From assembly GCF_036588685.1 (NCBI RefSeq), contig NC_086374.1, positions 26,590,886-26,654,885 of the forward strand: a stretch of 64,000 bases of DNA. Direction: 5' to 3'. Under the pieces are notes generated by a model that saw nothing but the letters and a program-made list of their open reading frames with translations, made no database searches and was not told the DNA's origin. The DNA is from Mytilus trossulus. Lineage: Eukaryota; Mollusca; Bivalvia; Mytilida; Mytilidae. Positions 40,722 through 51,799 of the stretch are shown here, piece after piece; the stretch's first letter is position 1, and each line of letters opens with the position of its first letter. The translations under genes and the position numbers were made by a program.

Positions 40722-43700
40722 TGGAAGCTCAAAACTCGCAAGGCGGCGCGCACAGATAGGATATAACCCGACGCAATGGTGTTATTAAAGTCGGACATTT
40801 CAACGCTTGCGGATGGACACAGAACAACAGTTTATTGCGAAAAAACATTGTTTGTAGCATCGATGCTGACATTTTTAGTGTATGCGAAACACACCTTAAA
40901 TCAACTGACAATTTACAAGTAGACGGGTATACATGGAAAGGATTAAACAGACATTGCATTCATCGAAATGCTCCAAAAGGTTCGGGTGGAGTCGGACTCC
41001 TGATAAAACAATGGATATTGAACGATTATAACTGCGAACTGATTGACGGTAGCTTTGAAGGAATATTTTGTGTTCGTTTTACATCAAAATCTACAAATTT
41101 TACCTTTACGGTACTTTCATGTTATTTACCGCCTGAAACCTCCATTTGGGGCAGAGATTCACAAGGTTTTTTTGCTCAGGTTCTAACAAATATGTATGAC
41201 CAATCTGAGAGCGATATGATTATTCTATGCGGTGATTTCAATTCTCGAATAGGAAACCTAAAAGACTACTCTGAATTTGATTGTATTCCTACTAGAAATG
41301 TAATAGATAAAACTAAAAATCAACATGGGAAATCTTTCATAGAATTTTTAAATGAGTCGAAAATGTGTGTTTTGAACGGAAGGTATGACCCTGTACATGA
41401 TGACTTCACTTGTGTTTCCGGTAGAGGAAAATCAGTAGTGGACTATATTTGCGTTCCGCATGACGCTCTAAAACTGATAAAGTCATTTCAAGTTATTACT
41501 GCACGATCAATAGTTGAAAATTTCAATCTTTTTGAGTTTCTTGGAGAAAGAAGTAAAGTTCCTGATCATTCCGTTATATTAACAGAATTCAAAACCTACG
41601 AGGAAGCTAACGAATCATACCAAGTTACGAGTTCTCTGCCAAAACGATACAAATTAAACTCAATACCAAATGATTTTCTAGCGTCGGACATGCGTAAAAC
41701 CGCTTTGCAAACTTTGATATTCAGAATAGAAACCACAAGAGAAAATCAGACTAATATGGATAATATATATTCCGATTTGTGTAATATTATCATTGACGAA
41801 ATGGACGCTAAAATTCCAGTTCTCGACACTAGTAGAAAGACAAGTAAACGTTTTAAAGTGGGAAAACCTTATTGGAATGAACATCTTGGCTCACTGTGGC
41901 ATTCAATGCGTAATAAAGAAAAAGGATTTCTTAAATTTAGAGGTAATTTGTCCGTTAAACGTAAACTCCGTAAAGAATTTCATACTGCCCAGAATATATT
42001 TGACCGCACTTTAAAGCGATGTGAACGACAATTTAGACATTCATTTTGTGTTGAAGTTGAAAACATGACAACATCGAACCCTAATGAGTTTTGGGAAAAA
42101 ATTAAAAAACTCGGACCTCGTAAAACCCAGAGAATCCCGATGGAGGTATACGGCGAAGATGGAACGATTCTCACGGATGATGAAACTATATTGAATAAAT
42201 GGAAAACGGAATTTCAGAACATATACAATACGGATAATGCCGCTTCAAATTTCGACGATGAATTTTATAGGCAAGTTTCAACACACAAATCGTCATTAGA
42301 GGACAAAATGCTTGACCCGCTTTATAATGAAAATCAAGAAATAAATACAACTATAACCATCGAAGAAGTTAGACGGCTTGTGTACAAAACAAAAAACGGC
42401 AAAAGTTGTGGTATAGATAGTATTCCATACGAAGTACTGAAGTATGAACCTATAGTGGCCGTGATTCATTCCTTGTTCCAACTGATTTTTGAAACCAGTA
42501 TAATTCCGTCTGTTTGGAGACAAGCTATACTTTGTCCAATTCTAAAAGACAAATCTTCCGATCCACGTGTACCTCTCAATTACAGAGGAATTAGTTTACT
42601 TACTTGTATATCAAAACTGTACAGTGCATTCATAAACAGTCGATTATCATCATATTTAGAGTCCAACGATATTTTAGCAGACGAACAAAACGGTTTTCGC
42701 TCCGATCGATCGTGTGAGGACCATGTATTTACTCTTAATGCTGTATCGAGAAACCTGAAGACTTCATTTGCAACCTTTATTGATCTTAAGAAAGCGTTCG
42801 ATTTTGTTGACCGAGATTTGCTGTTATATAAGCTTTTGTTAAATAACATTGATGGGAAAACTTACAATTCGATTAAAAACATTTACCTTAGTACTTCTGC
42901 TTGTGTTCGTGTGAACAACAAACTTTCACAGTGGTTTGTATGTAGTTCTGGTGTTAAACAAGGGGATAATTTATCCCCGACGTTATTTTCAATTTTTATC
43001 AACGATCTGGTAGAGGAAGTAAACAGTCTCGGACTTGGTGTAAATATTGGCGACTCAACGCTTTCGTTACTTTTATATGCGGACGACATAGTCTTGTTGG
43101 CATCATCCGAAACTGACATGCAATGCATGCTTGATAAAGTCCATGAGTGGTGCAAGCGATGGCGTGTTTTGATAAATACAGAGAAATCAAAAGTTATGCA
43201 TTTCCGTCCGTCTCGATCTAAAAGAAGTGAATTCCAGTTCAAAATCGGTGACAATCTACTTGAAATAACTGACACATACAAATACCTCGGTGTAACTTTT
43301 CACGACCTAAAGGACTTTAAAGACAATGCAAATAGACTATCAGAAGCTGGAGGTAGAGCGTTAGGAGGAGTTATCTCCAAGATTCATCATCTAAAAGACT
43401 TCGGAATTAAAACTTTTGAGAAACTTTTTACTTCTTGTGTAGTACCAGTGCTTGACTACAGCTCTTCGATCTGGGGATACAAAGACTTTGCTTGCTTGAA
43501 TCAAATCCAGAACAAAGCAATTCGTTATTTTCTTGGCGTCCATGAATTTGCACCGACATTTGCAATTAACGGTGAAGTTGGTTGGGTGAACTCAAAGGAA
43601 CGACGATGGTGCAATATGATAAGGTATTGGAACAAGCTTATATCAATGGACGACACTCGTATATGTAAACGCGTCTTCAATTGGGACTACGAAATTTGCA

Positions 43701-44416
43701 TGAAAAATTGGTCATCCGAAGTGAAAAACATTATGTCAGTTATAGGACTAGAGAACAATTTTATTACAAAAAACACTTGCGATTCACTGATGTGTGAAAC
43801 ATTGCTCAAAGATAAATGCTCCGCAGATTGGCAGAAAGGTTTAACAAACTTTCCGAAACTACGAACATACAGGCTCATAAAATCTGAATACTGCTGTGAA
43901 CAATACATTGAACTTAATCTTAACCGTACTGAAAGATCCATAATAGCGCAACTCAGGTGTGGCATTCTTCCACTCAGGTTAGAAACTGGTCGTTTTGTAG
44001 GTGAAAACGAATGTGACCGTTTATGTAAAATGTGTAGCGATAACTGTGTGGAAAACGAATTTCATTTCCTTATCAACTGTAACTTTTATAACAATCTGCG
44101 ACTGCAACATTTCTCTCAAATAGACAATTTATGTATACTTTCAAATGAAGAACAGTTTAAATATTTACTATGTCAAAACCCGAGAAAAACTGCTAAATAT
44201 CTATTGGAAGCTTTCAATAAGAGAAAAAACTTTTTATATGAACATTTTCGATAACATTTTATTTATTTTTGTTCGTCGTACCATTGAAATCTATGTTTAA
44301 AGTGACTTATAGACCCAAAGGGTCGGGTGTTCTAATTATTGTTTTTATATATCATTGTATTATAAATTTTGTGAAAACACATGTCACTATAATAAATAAT
44401 TTACTTACTTACTTAT
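40722..44416 (+). mobile_element. APE-type non-LTR retrotransposon (LINE), nearly intact
   Basis: The element carries one long frame with endonuclease and reverse transcriptase. Frame-consistent coding text begins at least at an ATG at 40721 (MEAQNSQGGAHR), is cut by one TAG at 40757-40759, then continues open (VIKVGHFNACGWTQNN) to 44254. About 160 bp of 3' UTR ends in TTAC repeats (about 44400-44414). No poly-A tail, RNase H or separate ORF1 was found. The exact 5' end and target duplication were not located. Confidence 0.85.
40835..44254 (+). CDS. LINE endonuclease-reverse transcriptase polyprotein
   Basis: Copies element RNA into DNA at a nicked genomic target (known for the family). Numbering from 40835 (a TTG; the frame is open from 40760 without an ATG): endonuclease at about 1-250 with CETHL (E near 18), GDFNSRIG (133-140) and VPDHSVI (H near 244). 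The RT domain spans about 510-800, with FIDLKKAFD (catalytic D650), SSGVKQGDNLSPTLFSIFIN and YADD (748-751). The C-terminal Cys/His motif DRLCKMCSDNCVENEFHFL, then INC, lies near 1065-1085. All catalytic signatures are intact over 1,139 codons, so the copy is young. Clade not determined. Confidence 0.9.
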   Translation: MRKNIVCSIDADIFSVCETHLKSTDNLQVDGYTWKGLNRHCIHRNAPKGSGGVGLLIKQWILNDYNCELIDGSFEGIFCVRFTSKSTNFTFTVLSCYLPPETSIWGRDSQGFFAQVLTNMYDQSESDMIILCGDFNSRIGNLKDYSEFDCIPTRNVIDKTKNQHGKSFIEFLNESKMCVLNGRYDPVHDDFTCVSGRGKSVVDYICVPHDALKLIKSFQVITARSIVENFNLFEFLGERSKVPDHSVILTEFKTYEEANESYQVTSSLPKRYKLNSIPNDFLASDMRKTALQTLIFRIETTRENQTNMDNIYSDLCNIIIDEMDAKIPVLDTSRKTSKRFKVGKPYWNEHLGSLWHSMRNKEKGFLKFRGNLSVKRKLRKEFHTAQNIFDRTLKRCERQFRHSFCVEVENMTTSNPNEFWEKIKKLGPRKTQRIPMEVYGEDGTILTDDETILNKWKTEFQNIYNTDNAASNFDDEFYRQVSTHKSSLEDKMLDPLYNENQEINTTITIEEVRRLVYKTKNGKSCGIDSIPYEVLKYEPIVAVIHSLFQLIFETSIIPSVWRQAILCPILKDKSSDPRVPLNYRGISLLTCISKLYSAFINSRLSSYLESNDILADEQNGFRSDRSCEDHVFTLNAVSRNLKTSFATFIDLKKAFDFVDRDLLLYKLLLNNIDGKTYNSIKNIYLSTSACVRVNNKLSQWFVCSSGVKQGDNLSPTLFSIFINDLVEEVNSLGLGVNIGDSTLSLLLYADDIVLLASSETDMQCMLDKVHEWCKRWRVLINTEKSKVMHFRPSRSKRSEFQFKIGDNLLEITDTYKYLGVTFHDLKDFKDNANRLSEAGGRALGGVISKIHHLKDFGIKTFEKLFTSCVVPVLDYSSSIWGYKDFACLNQIQNKAIRYFLGVHEFAPTFAINGEVGWVNSKERRWCNMIRYWNKLISMDDTRICKRVFNWDYEICMKNWSSEVKNIMSVIGLENNFITKNTCDSLMCETLLKDKCSADWQKGLTNFPKLRTYRLIKSEYCCEQYIELNLNRTERSIIAQLRCGILPLRLETGRFVGENECDRLCKMCSDNCVENEFHFLINCNFYNNLRLQHFSQIDNLCILSNEEQFKYLLCQNPRKTAKYLLEAFNKRKNFLYEHFR

Positions 44417-44429
44417 TGTTATTGTCAAT

Positions 44430-45175
44430 TATTGCCCAAATTATGCCAGCAAAATAGAGCTAAAGATTAACACCTCTAAAACATAAGTACTTAGTAATGC
44501 GGATGGACACCACAAATAATAACCCAGTGAAGTTAAACAAGAACGACATAGAAGATGTAGATACATTCACTTACCTAGGAGGAATAGTTACTACAAAAGA
44601 TGGCTGTGACAATGACATGGACAACAGGCGGAAGAAAGCTAAAGGTCAATTAAGCAGGCTAAAAAAATATGGAGATCATCGGTACTGTCATTAAAAACAA
44701 AGGTCAGGTTATTTAACAGTTTAGTAATATCAATCCCACTGTATGGATGTGAAACCTCCAAAACAACTGAACAAGACAAGAAGACATTAAACACCTTCCA
44801 AAACAGATGTCTACGACAGATACCAAAAAGAAGATGGCCCAATACTATATCAATCGAGAACCTCCACATAAAATCTGGAACAAAGAACAAAAGAACTAAG
44901 TGATGATATAATAGAACGGCGTTGGAGATGGATTGGTCATGTACTAAGGATGGATACCAGCACTATATACTCGGTGCACTGACATAGAAACCAGAGGGAA
45001 AAAGGAAAATTGGACGTCCCAAAACCACATTGAGCTTGACTGTAGAGACTGAAAGAACATCACTTGGATGGAACAACTGAGCTATGACAAGAGCAGCTGC
45101 TAAATTCCTTGTGAAATGAAAAAAAATGTATCAGGGCTTTACATGCCGATCGGCATGAAGAGGATAGGTGAGGTG
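44430..45175 (+). mobile_element. Decayed RTE-like LINE 3' end
   Basis: Plus-strand reading with several frameshifts gives MRMDTTNNNPVKLN, EDVDTFTYLGGIVTTKDGC, DNDMDNRRKKAKGQL, then further on LYGCETS, RWRWIGHVLR and finally CMPIGMKRI near 45140-45165. This block order is that of the C-terminus of RTE-clade polyproteins. It is 5'-truncated and sits directly 3' of the intact LINE. The CATGCCGATCGGCATG palindrome at 45142-45157 is part of the coding end. Confidence 0.65.
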
Positions 45176-45699
45176 TGGTGACTAACCAAATTTAAAACAA
45201 ATAGTACACTCAAAAATAGTAAAAGTTGGCACTGAACATTTACAAATGCTATGATTGCACATTTAAAAAAATTGTGCAGAATTTTTCTTTGTTTCAAATA
45301 AAGTATTATTTGGCATGAGTTAATGTGTATCATGTCCAGTACCATAGATAAACTTTCACATAACATTTCTGTGAACAAAAAAAGAATATTTATCATTAGA
45401 AGTAAACCAATCAAATGTTCACATATTTATATCCCCGCTTTGAAAAAAGGGGGTATACTGTTTTACCTCTGTCTGTCCTTCCATCCTTCTATCCATCCAT
45501 CCTTCTGTCAGTAGTAACAGATAAAAAAAAATACGTGCTACCTCAGTTTCTAGCGATAATTTTTCATATCACTCTACTGTCTTAAGAAAGGAAATTATCA
45601 GTCAGTATGATCAATGGATAATTTTGTAAAATAGCGATAAAACATTATACCATAACATATTGAAATAAGGAGATGGAGTAGGATTGACAAATGTCAAAG

Positions 45700-46870
45700 G
45701 TGTCTGAAGACAATAATAATCAAAACCAATGAGGAAACAAAGACTTTGACGCATTCCCCATTGCCATTCGCAATTTTATCATAAAACCAAAAACATTTAC
45801 ATCAACAGTTACAAATAACAAATAAGAAACAACACGAACTCCACTAAAAACCGGGAGTGAAATCATGTGCTCCGGAAGGGAAGCCATTTCATGTACCGTA
45901 TACGGCACCCGTCGTGTTATTTCTTTGTTCAGTTTGGTAATGATGGAAGGATATTATGAGAATATCAGATATGATTTCTGACACACTTTTGTCACAATGG
46001 CCAATCAACTCATGATGGCGACCGTAAAATTTCTTGAGTGATGACCTTTATTTTATTGATTCATATCACTGTCTTAGCAACTTTTGAGAAAGCAGTATTC
46101 CTCGTTCAACAAAATCAAAGTACTTTGAGCTAGCTCTAGAGTAGAGTATCATATGCTTGTGCCGCTGGGATGTTGCTACACGAAATTGGAAAGTTGACTA
46201 TAGGAAAATTAAAATCGTTGCGTTTATCATAAATTTTGGTATTTAGCCTGCCATCAGTAGTCATTTCGATGAAAAGGTCTAAATACGAAGCAGACTGTGT
46301 CGGTAGTATCTTTAATTTCAAGTTCACTTGGATATATTAAATGTAAGTGATCACTAAATCTGTTTTTATTAAGAGACAGGACATCATCAATAGACTGAAA
46401 GGTGAAATTAAAAGACTGGGCTAATTTCTTTCCTTCTTTCTTTACAAGCCCTCGGATAAATTATGCTTCATAGAAATACAAAAACAAATCTGTAAGTAGA
46501 GGAGCGCAATCGGTACCAATTGGGATTCCAATAGTCTGTTGGAAAGTAATCATATATGCCACCTCTGGATGTTTTAGGCTCTATAAATATCTTCATTCGA
46601 GACTCAAAGTATTATTGTATAATTCATTACTGAGAATGTTGAACTTATGCCAATAGCAATGAAGGTTGATTTCTGAAAATTGTTTAGTTCTGATTATTTC
46701 CAAGTCATTGGCAAATTCGTTAAAATAGAAAACCAATGTTAATGCAATATCGATTACATTACTAGTATATCCTAGAAAAAACTGCTCATAAAATGATTCT
46801 TTTTTCTTCAAAAACTATAAGATTGGAAAAAACTAATGATTTTAGCATCAAAGAAAAATTACTTTACCAT
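45700..46870 (-). mobile_element. Retroelement relic (family B) including reverse-transcriptase core
   Basis: On the minus strand: TFQQTIGIPIGTDCAPLLTD, LFLYFYEA then a stop, FTFQSIDDVLSLNKNRF (the x-x-DD catalytic box), LIYPSELEIK, SASYLDLFIEM and TKIYDKRNDFNFPIVNFP. The copy has stops and frameshifts and is not functional. The GIPIGTxCAPLLxDLFLY and xIDD spacing is that of an RT palm. Its tail (CCGGAAGGGAAGCC, GGCACCCGTCGTGTT) extends to about 45700. Confidence 0.7.
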
Positions 46871-47189
46871 GATGTAAAACTCTTCTCTTTCATTGTAAAT
46901 AGCAAGTTGTAAATGAGGTGTCAAGTTGTCTTCGGTTGGTGTTAGACGAAACCAAGCCCATTTGAACTCATTTGAGAGAAGGCAGAGTACTAATAACATG
47001 ATTTACATAACAAAACAACATTATGAATTTGCCTGTTTTACAGTTGTTGTCGTAGAATGCTTTCTTCTATTTCGACTTAAGACAACGTGGTATGGTTGAT
47101 ATTGACACAAATCTCCACCAAATGAGGTCACCCAGAAGTTAACAACTTAATATTTGTTTTGCGTTTGATATAATTGAAAATGGAAATGG

Positions 47190-47545
47190 GGAATATGTCA
47201 AAGAGACAACAACTCGACCATAGAGCAGACAACATCCGAAGGCCACCGATAGGTCTTCAACGCAGCGAGAAACTCCCACACACGAAGGAGTCCTTCAGCT
47301 AGCCCCTAAACAAATATGTATACTAGTTGGGTGATAATGGACGTCATACTAAACTCCGAGTTATACACAAGTAACTAAAATTAAAAATCATTGAAGACCA
47401 ACAAAGACCAGAGGCTCCTGACTTGGGACAGGCGCAAAAATCCCACGGGGTTAAACATTTTTGGTGATATCTCAACCCTCCCTCTATACATCTAGGCAAT
47501 GTAGAAAAAAAACCCACAACAATACGCACAGTAAAACTCAGTGTA
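47190..47545 (+). repeat. Dispersed repeat (GTCAAAGAGACAACAA family)
   Basis: Single ~350-bp block starting ATATGTCAAAGAGACAACAA, with GTCTTCAACGCAGCGAGAAA, CAGAGGCTCCTGACTTGGGA and CTCAACCCTCCCTCTATACA. I recognise the block as a common mussel genomic repeat; there is only one copy in the window. Confidence 0.55.
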
Positions 47546-47769
47546 AATCAGTCTTTTACTTGTCTCGTTGTTAAAGGCCGTACTATGACCCTTTGACGTT
47601 GAAATCCTGGACTTCGGGTCTTAGGTGGATAGTTATCACTTAGGCAATCATATATTATCATTCATTATAACTGTTTCCAAAATATACATACCGCCGTTTT
47701 CGCCTGATTGTGGTTTTTTTCGAAATATCAAATCAAAACAATGATTTAATCCGTTTCATAAAAAGTATA

Positions 47770-48100
47770 ATAAAAAGTATAATAACAAAAATACCGAATT
47801 CCGAGGAAAATTCAAAACGGAAAGTTCGTAATCAAAAGGCAAAATCAAAAGCACATATCAAACAAATGGATAATAGCTGTCATATTCCTGGCTGTGTACA
47901 GGCAATTCCCTATGTAGAAAATGGTGGATTAAACATGGTTTTTAAGCTAAAGTTCTCACTTGTATGACAGTCGTTTAAAATTCCACTTTATTGACAACGA
48001 TATGTAAACATAATTCGTAAAAGTGTCAAAAATAGGGGTACAGCAGTCAACACTGTGCCACAATCCCAATCACCATTAAACAAACAAGTATGTAACAGAG
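47770..48100 (+). repeat. Dispersed repeat family H, copy
   Basis: Same block order as 48245-48600: ACCGAATTCCGAGGAAAATTC, ATAACAGCTGTCAT-like, GTACAGGCA, GTAGAAAATGG, CTCACTTGTATGACAGTCG, TTGACAACGATATGT and GGGGTACAGCAGTCAACA. Confidence 0.75.
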
Positions 48101-48244
48101 AAACACATATTTATACAAAGCACACTAACAAAAGCGAAATACAAGGATGCAATAATTCATAATAGCACAACATCACAATGACGTGATGTATTAGTACAGA
48201 ACCACGTCAAATGGATATCACTTAAACAAACTAATCGGTCAAAG

Positions 48245-48600
48245 TGTAATCACAAAAATACTGAACTCTTAAGGAAAATTCAAAAAGGAAACCCCCTGGT
48301 CGAATGCCAAAATAAAAAGCTCAAACACATCATACGAATGGATAACAACTGTCATATATTACTGACTTGGTATATACATTTTCGTATGTAGAAAATGGAG
48401 GATAAAATATGGTTTTAAAGCTAGCTAAAGCTCTCACTTTTATGATAGTCGCCTCAAATTCAATTATATTGACAACGATATGTGAACAAAACGCACAGAC
48501 ATGATAGGTAAAAATGTCTAAAATTAGGGTAAAGCAGTCAACATTGTGTTATAATCTTAATCACTATAAACGAAAAAGTATAATTCATAAAGACAATTAA
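48245..48600 (+). repeat. Dispersed repeat family H, copy
   Basis: Second copy about 475 bp after the start of the previous one, same orientation, with CTGAACTCTTAAGGAAAATTC, GGATAACAACTGTCATAT, TTGACAACGATATGTGAACA and GTAAAGCAGTCAACATTGTG. Confidence 0.75.
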
Positions 48601-48894
48601 TAAACAGTCAAAGTATTATTATTACTAGTTAATACAAATAAAAGAATATTATAACAAGTTATTAAGATGATTAACAACGTCAGTACCCATAATCTACAAT
48701 TCAAGACCATTATGTATTATTTGTGATGTTGATACTGAATATTTATAAACAAGATATGGGTACTTTACGAGGAACAGTGTTATGAAAACGTACGAGACGT
48801 TCTTTGACATACGCTTGCTATTCAACTCTCAAATCTCTTGTGATGTTTTACAAAGTCTGAGTAGCACCTGCAAGATCACGAACACCGAGTAAGT

Positions 48895-49145
48895 TGGGAA
48901 ATATATATCTCATATCAAGGTGCAGTTGTTATATTGCTACTGAGGTGGTTGAAATTAATTATTTCAAAATTAATATCGTCTCGTTTGTCATAGATTCTGG
49001 TTCTGAGAAGACTGCGTTTGTCGTCAAACTTGATTCCATCAATACGAAACGTGATATAATCAGTATTCAAAGAAATTCCGAAATCGAAAGGGTGATTCAT
49101 GATAGTGTTAAACCCACATTTTTTTCTTAAAATGTTCTGTACCAA
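48895..49145 (-). mobile_element. Short relic of retroelement family B
   Basis: Minus-strand frame contains RIYDKRDDINFEIINFNHLS and SNITTAPAY, a diverged version of [21 protein letters not shown] in the other copies. Only this block is recognisable. Confidence 0.5.
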
Positions 49146-49350
49146 GTTAGGAAAATGGCCATTGTTATATTATAGATCGTTTTTGTGTGTGTTACATTTT
49201 AATGTTGTGTTTCTGTTGTGGCGTTGATCTCCTCTTATATATATGATGCGTTTCCATCAGTTTTAGTTTGTAACCCGGATTTGTTTTGTTTTTTCTCAAT
49301 CGAATTATGAGTTTTGAACAGCGGTATACTTCTGTTGCCTTTATTTGTTT
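49110..49350 (+). repeat. Dispersed repeat (family E), copy 2
   Basis: Matches 28735-29035 (GGCCATTGTTAT, GTTTTAGTTTGTAACCCGGA-like block, ATTTGTTTTGTTTTTTCT, GAACAGCGGTATACTTCTGT). Confidence 0.65.
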
Positions 49351-49359
49351 TCTGCATTT

Positions 49360-49765
49360 TTGCCCCACCAAGGGTGACTGGGGAATAAAAATATGGTCAC
49401 TTGGTTCTTCCGACCGGCAGAAAAATAACACTTTGCCGAAGTGGGGCGTCCATTTGGCTGTGCGGGATGTATTAAGTTCGCAGTCACGTTCGGTCAGATT
49501 GGGGAAGTTAAATCCGATTCCTCGTGCAAACAACCCTTGCAACAACTCTTTGAGTGAATGTGGCCTGTTGCAAGACAAAATGTCAATATACCCTCATTTT
49601 TCAGTGGCAGTCCAAATTTCCCCGACTATCATCCCGAATGGCCTCTATTATGAGAAGACCTACCTATAGTAATTATTGTTAACTTGTTTTCGTCCTGAAT
49701 ATGCATGAAATATTTGCCACCGGGCGTGTAGCAACTAACAATCAATCAATCTGAATTTTTGAAAC
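49360..49765 (+). repeat. Repeat-like block with opposing open frames, ending TAACAATCAATCAATC
   Basis: Relatively GC-rich stretch (TGCCCCACCAAGGGTGACTG to about 49680), then CCTGAATATGCATGAAATAT, TTGCCACCGGGCGT and AACTAACAATCAATCAATC. The last part resembles a terminal module common in bivalve DNA. Frames of about 127 codons on both strands (49192-49578 minus, 49286-49669 plus) show no known domain and overlap each other, so I do not call a gene. Confidence 0.45.
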
Positions 49766-50399
49766 CACCTGATCTAATTGATATATAACATTGGTGACCC
49801 CACTGCTGCGTATCTTATTCTGCCTGATTAAAAAAATAAAAATTTGTAGTATGTGAAAATATCAACCATTCACAACATCGGATCTGCAATGGCGTCCATG
49901 AGCGGTTCTTTGTGAACTACTTTTGATAAATCATTTGCCTCCCGTACATTAAGTTATGAAAATAAAAGATAATGGTAGTATCCATCCAACAGCTGTGGCA
50001 ACTTTGACTAGTTTCCTGTAGTAGCAAGCATATTATGATAACACTTTTCAAATTATATGCCTTTTTTTGTTACTTTCTTGTTATTGGTTGTTTGTCTGTT
50101 TGACAGTAGTAGCGGGTGTGGTTTGTAGCACTGTGCAGTATATTTGGCTTTTCCTGTCTATAGATTCATGCAATTGGCAAATCTACAGAAAATTTCACTA
50201 TCGCGGGAGATATAAGCTATGACAAAATCGTCAAATATATCATTTAAGAGACAATAAATACCCTCATGATATTCAGTAGAAGTATTTTGTGATAAAATCA
50301 AAATAAGATTCTACTTAAAATGCGGTCCAAATTTTCTAAATTTGTCGCTTGCAACATGAGTAAATAGTCCTTAAATCCAACCTCCGTTCAACCCAAAGT

Positions 50400-50625
50400 C
50401 CCGTGTAGCAGGATCTGCTTACTCTACCAGAGTTCATAAGATCGCTCGCAGTTTTAGGTCGTGTTCCAGTTTCTCATACTTCGGTTTCAATATTGTATTT
50501 TGTATCATGTTTGTCTTTTGATATTTTTGTTTGTGTTTGCCATTGCATTGTCAGTTTGTTTGCGACTTAGGAGTTTAATAACTCCTTTGGTATTTTTACC
50601 ACCTCTTCCTGATTCATTGTCTCTG
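50400..50625 (+). mobile_element. Non-coding tail of a retroelement family B relative
   Basis: AGCAGGATCTGCTTACTCTA, TTTTAGGTCGTGTT, TGTCTTTTGATATTTTTG, CCATTGCATTGTCAGTTTG and CTCCTTTGGTATTTTTACC parallel the tail of the 51800-52480 copy. Confidence 0.5.
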
Positions 50626-50749
50626 TAATAAATGGAAGCCAACTTATATTACAGACAAAAGCTTGGGAACATATAGGAACATATAGCTGAATGAGACCAT
50701 AGTTAAATCGGGAGCTACGATGAATCTTTGAATAAGAAAAATAATATTA

Positions 50750-51215
50750 TTCTATAAAAGAGGGCCATTAAACTCATAAATCGAAAATAAACTGACGCCA
50801 TAGCTTATAAAAAAAAACAATAGAACAGAAAACACTACAACTTAGCAACACGAATTACACCAAGAACTAGGGCAATCGCAGGTGCTCCGGGAGGGTAGGC
50901 AGATCCTGTTCCACATGTGGCACCCGTCATGTTGCTCATGTTTTTATGAATCTGGTAATAATTCTAATTCGCTAGAACATATTCGTAAAAAGTGAACGGG
51001 AATGCAATAACGACATATGGAACAGATCATCTGAAACATAAAAATTCCATAACGGTCAGCCAACTCCTGTTAAATTTTACGAAGGGGTGATTTCAACTTC
51101 ACAATTTGAATTAATATCTTCCTAGTGGGAAACAATCCTCTATAAAGGAAATCATGATAGGATATACAAGCATAGAAATATCGTACCAATTGCGAGATAT
51201 ATACTATAAATCTCT
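50750..51215 (-). mobile_element. Retroelement family B relic, 3' part, minus orientation
   Basis: Reverse complement of the 51900-52470 copy: AGGGCCATTAAACTCATAAA, GGTGCTCCGGGAGGGTAGGC, CACATGTGGCACCCGTCATG and ACGAAGGGGTGATTTCAACT. It stops at about 51215 near the start of a family A repeat. Confidence 0.65.
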
Positions 51216-51224
51216 ACTTGATAA

Positions 51225-51590
51225 TAGTTATCAAAGGTACCAGGATTATAATTTAGTACGCCAGACGCGCATTTCGTCTACATAATACGCATCAGTGACG
51301 CTCATATCAAAATATTTGTAAAGCCAAATAAGTACAAATTTGAAGAGCATTGAGGATCCAAAATCCAAAAAGTTGTGCCAAATACGGCTAAGGTAATCTA
51401 TGCCTGGGATAAGAAAATCCTTAGTTTTCGAAAAATTCAAAGTTTTGTAAACAGGAAATTTATAAAAATGACCACATTATTGATATTCATGTCAACACCG
51501 AAGTGTTGACTACTGGGCTGGTGATACCTTCGGGGACGAAACGTCCACCAGCAGTGGCATCGACCCAGCAGTGTAAATAGTTTTCAAAGG
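51225..51590 (+). repeat. Full-length copy of dispersed repeat family A
   Basis: Starts AGTTATCAAAGGTACCAGGA and ends CATCGACCCAGCAGTGTAAA. It has all family blocks, including ACGCCAGACGCGCATTTCGT and GACGAAACGTCCACCAGCAG. Best-preserved copy in the window. Confidence 0.88.
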
Positions 51591-51799
51591 TACCAAGATT
51601 TACCTGATAACTTATGAACGGATTTAAGCAACTGAACAATGAAGTGAAAGATTAAAACTATTTTTTATATAAAAAGAGCATTTAAACATAAGAATAATGT
51701 TCTTTGGATATTCTGGAGAGAAAAAAAACATCTCTCATTTATAATCATTTCCTTCTACCAAATAACTTCACTCCTTATCTTCATTTAAAAGAACAGCAG

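Noticed and set aside
42883..43281. 132-residue minus-strand ORF within the LINE
   Set aside because: Antisense shadow of the reverse-transcriptase domain, no independent support.
45142..45157. Regulatory palindrome CATGCCGATCGGCATG
   Set aside because: It falls in the coding end of an RTE-like element (CMPIGM), so it is explained by the peptide and not by a regulatory role.
49192..49669. Overlapping opposite-strand ORFs of about 128 codons
   Set aside because: They mirror each other in a repeat-like block, with no start context, introns or domain.
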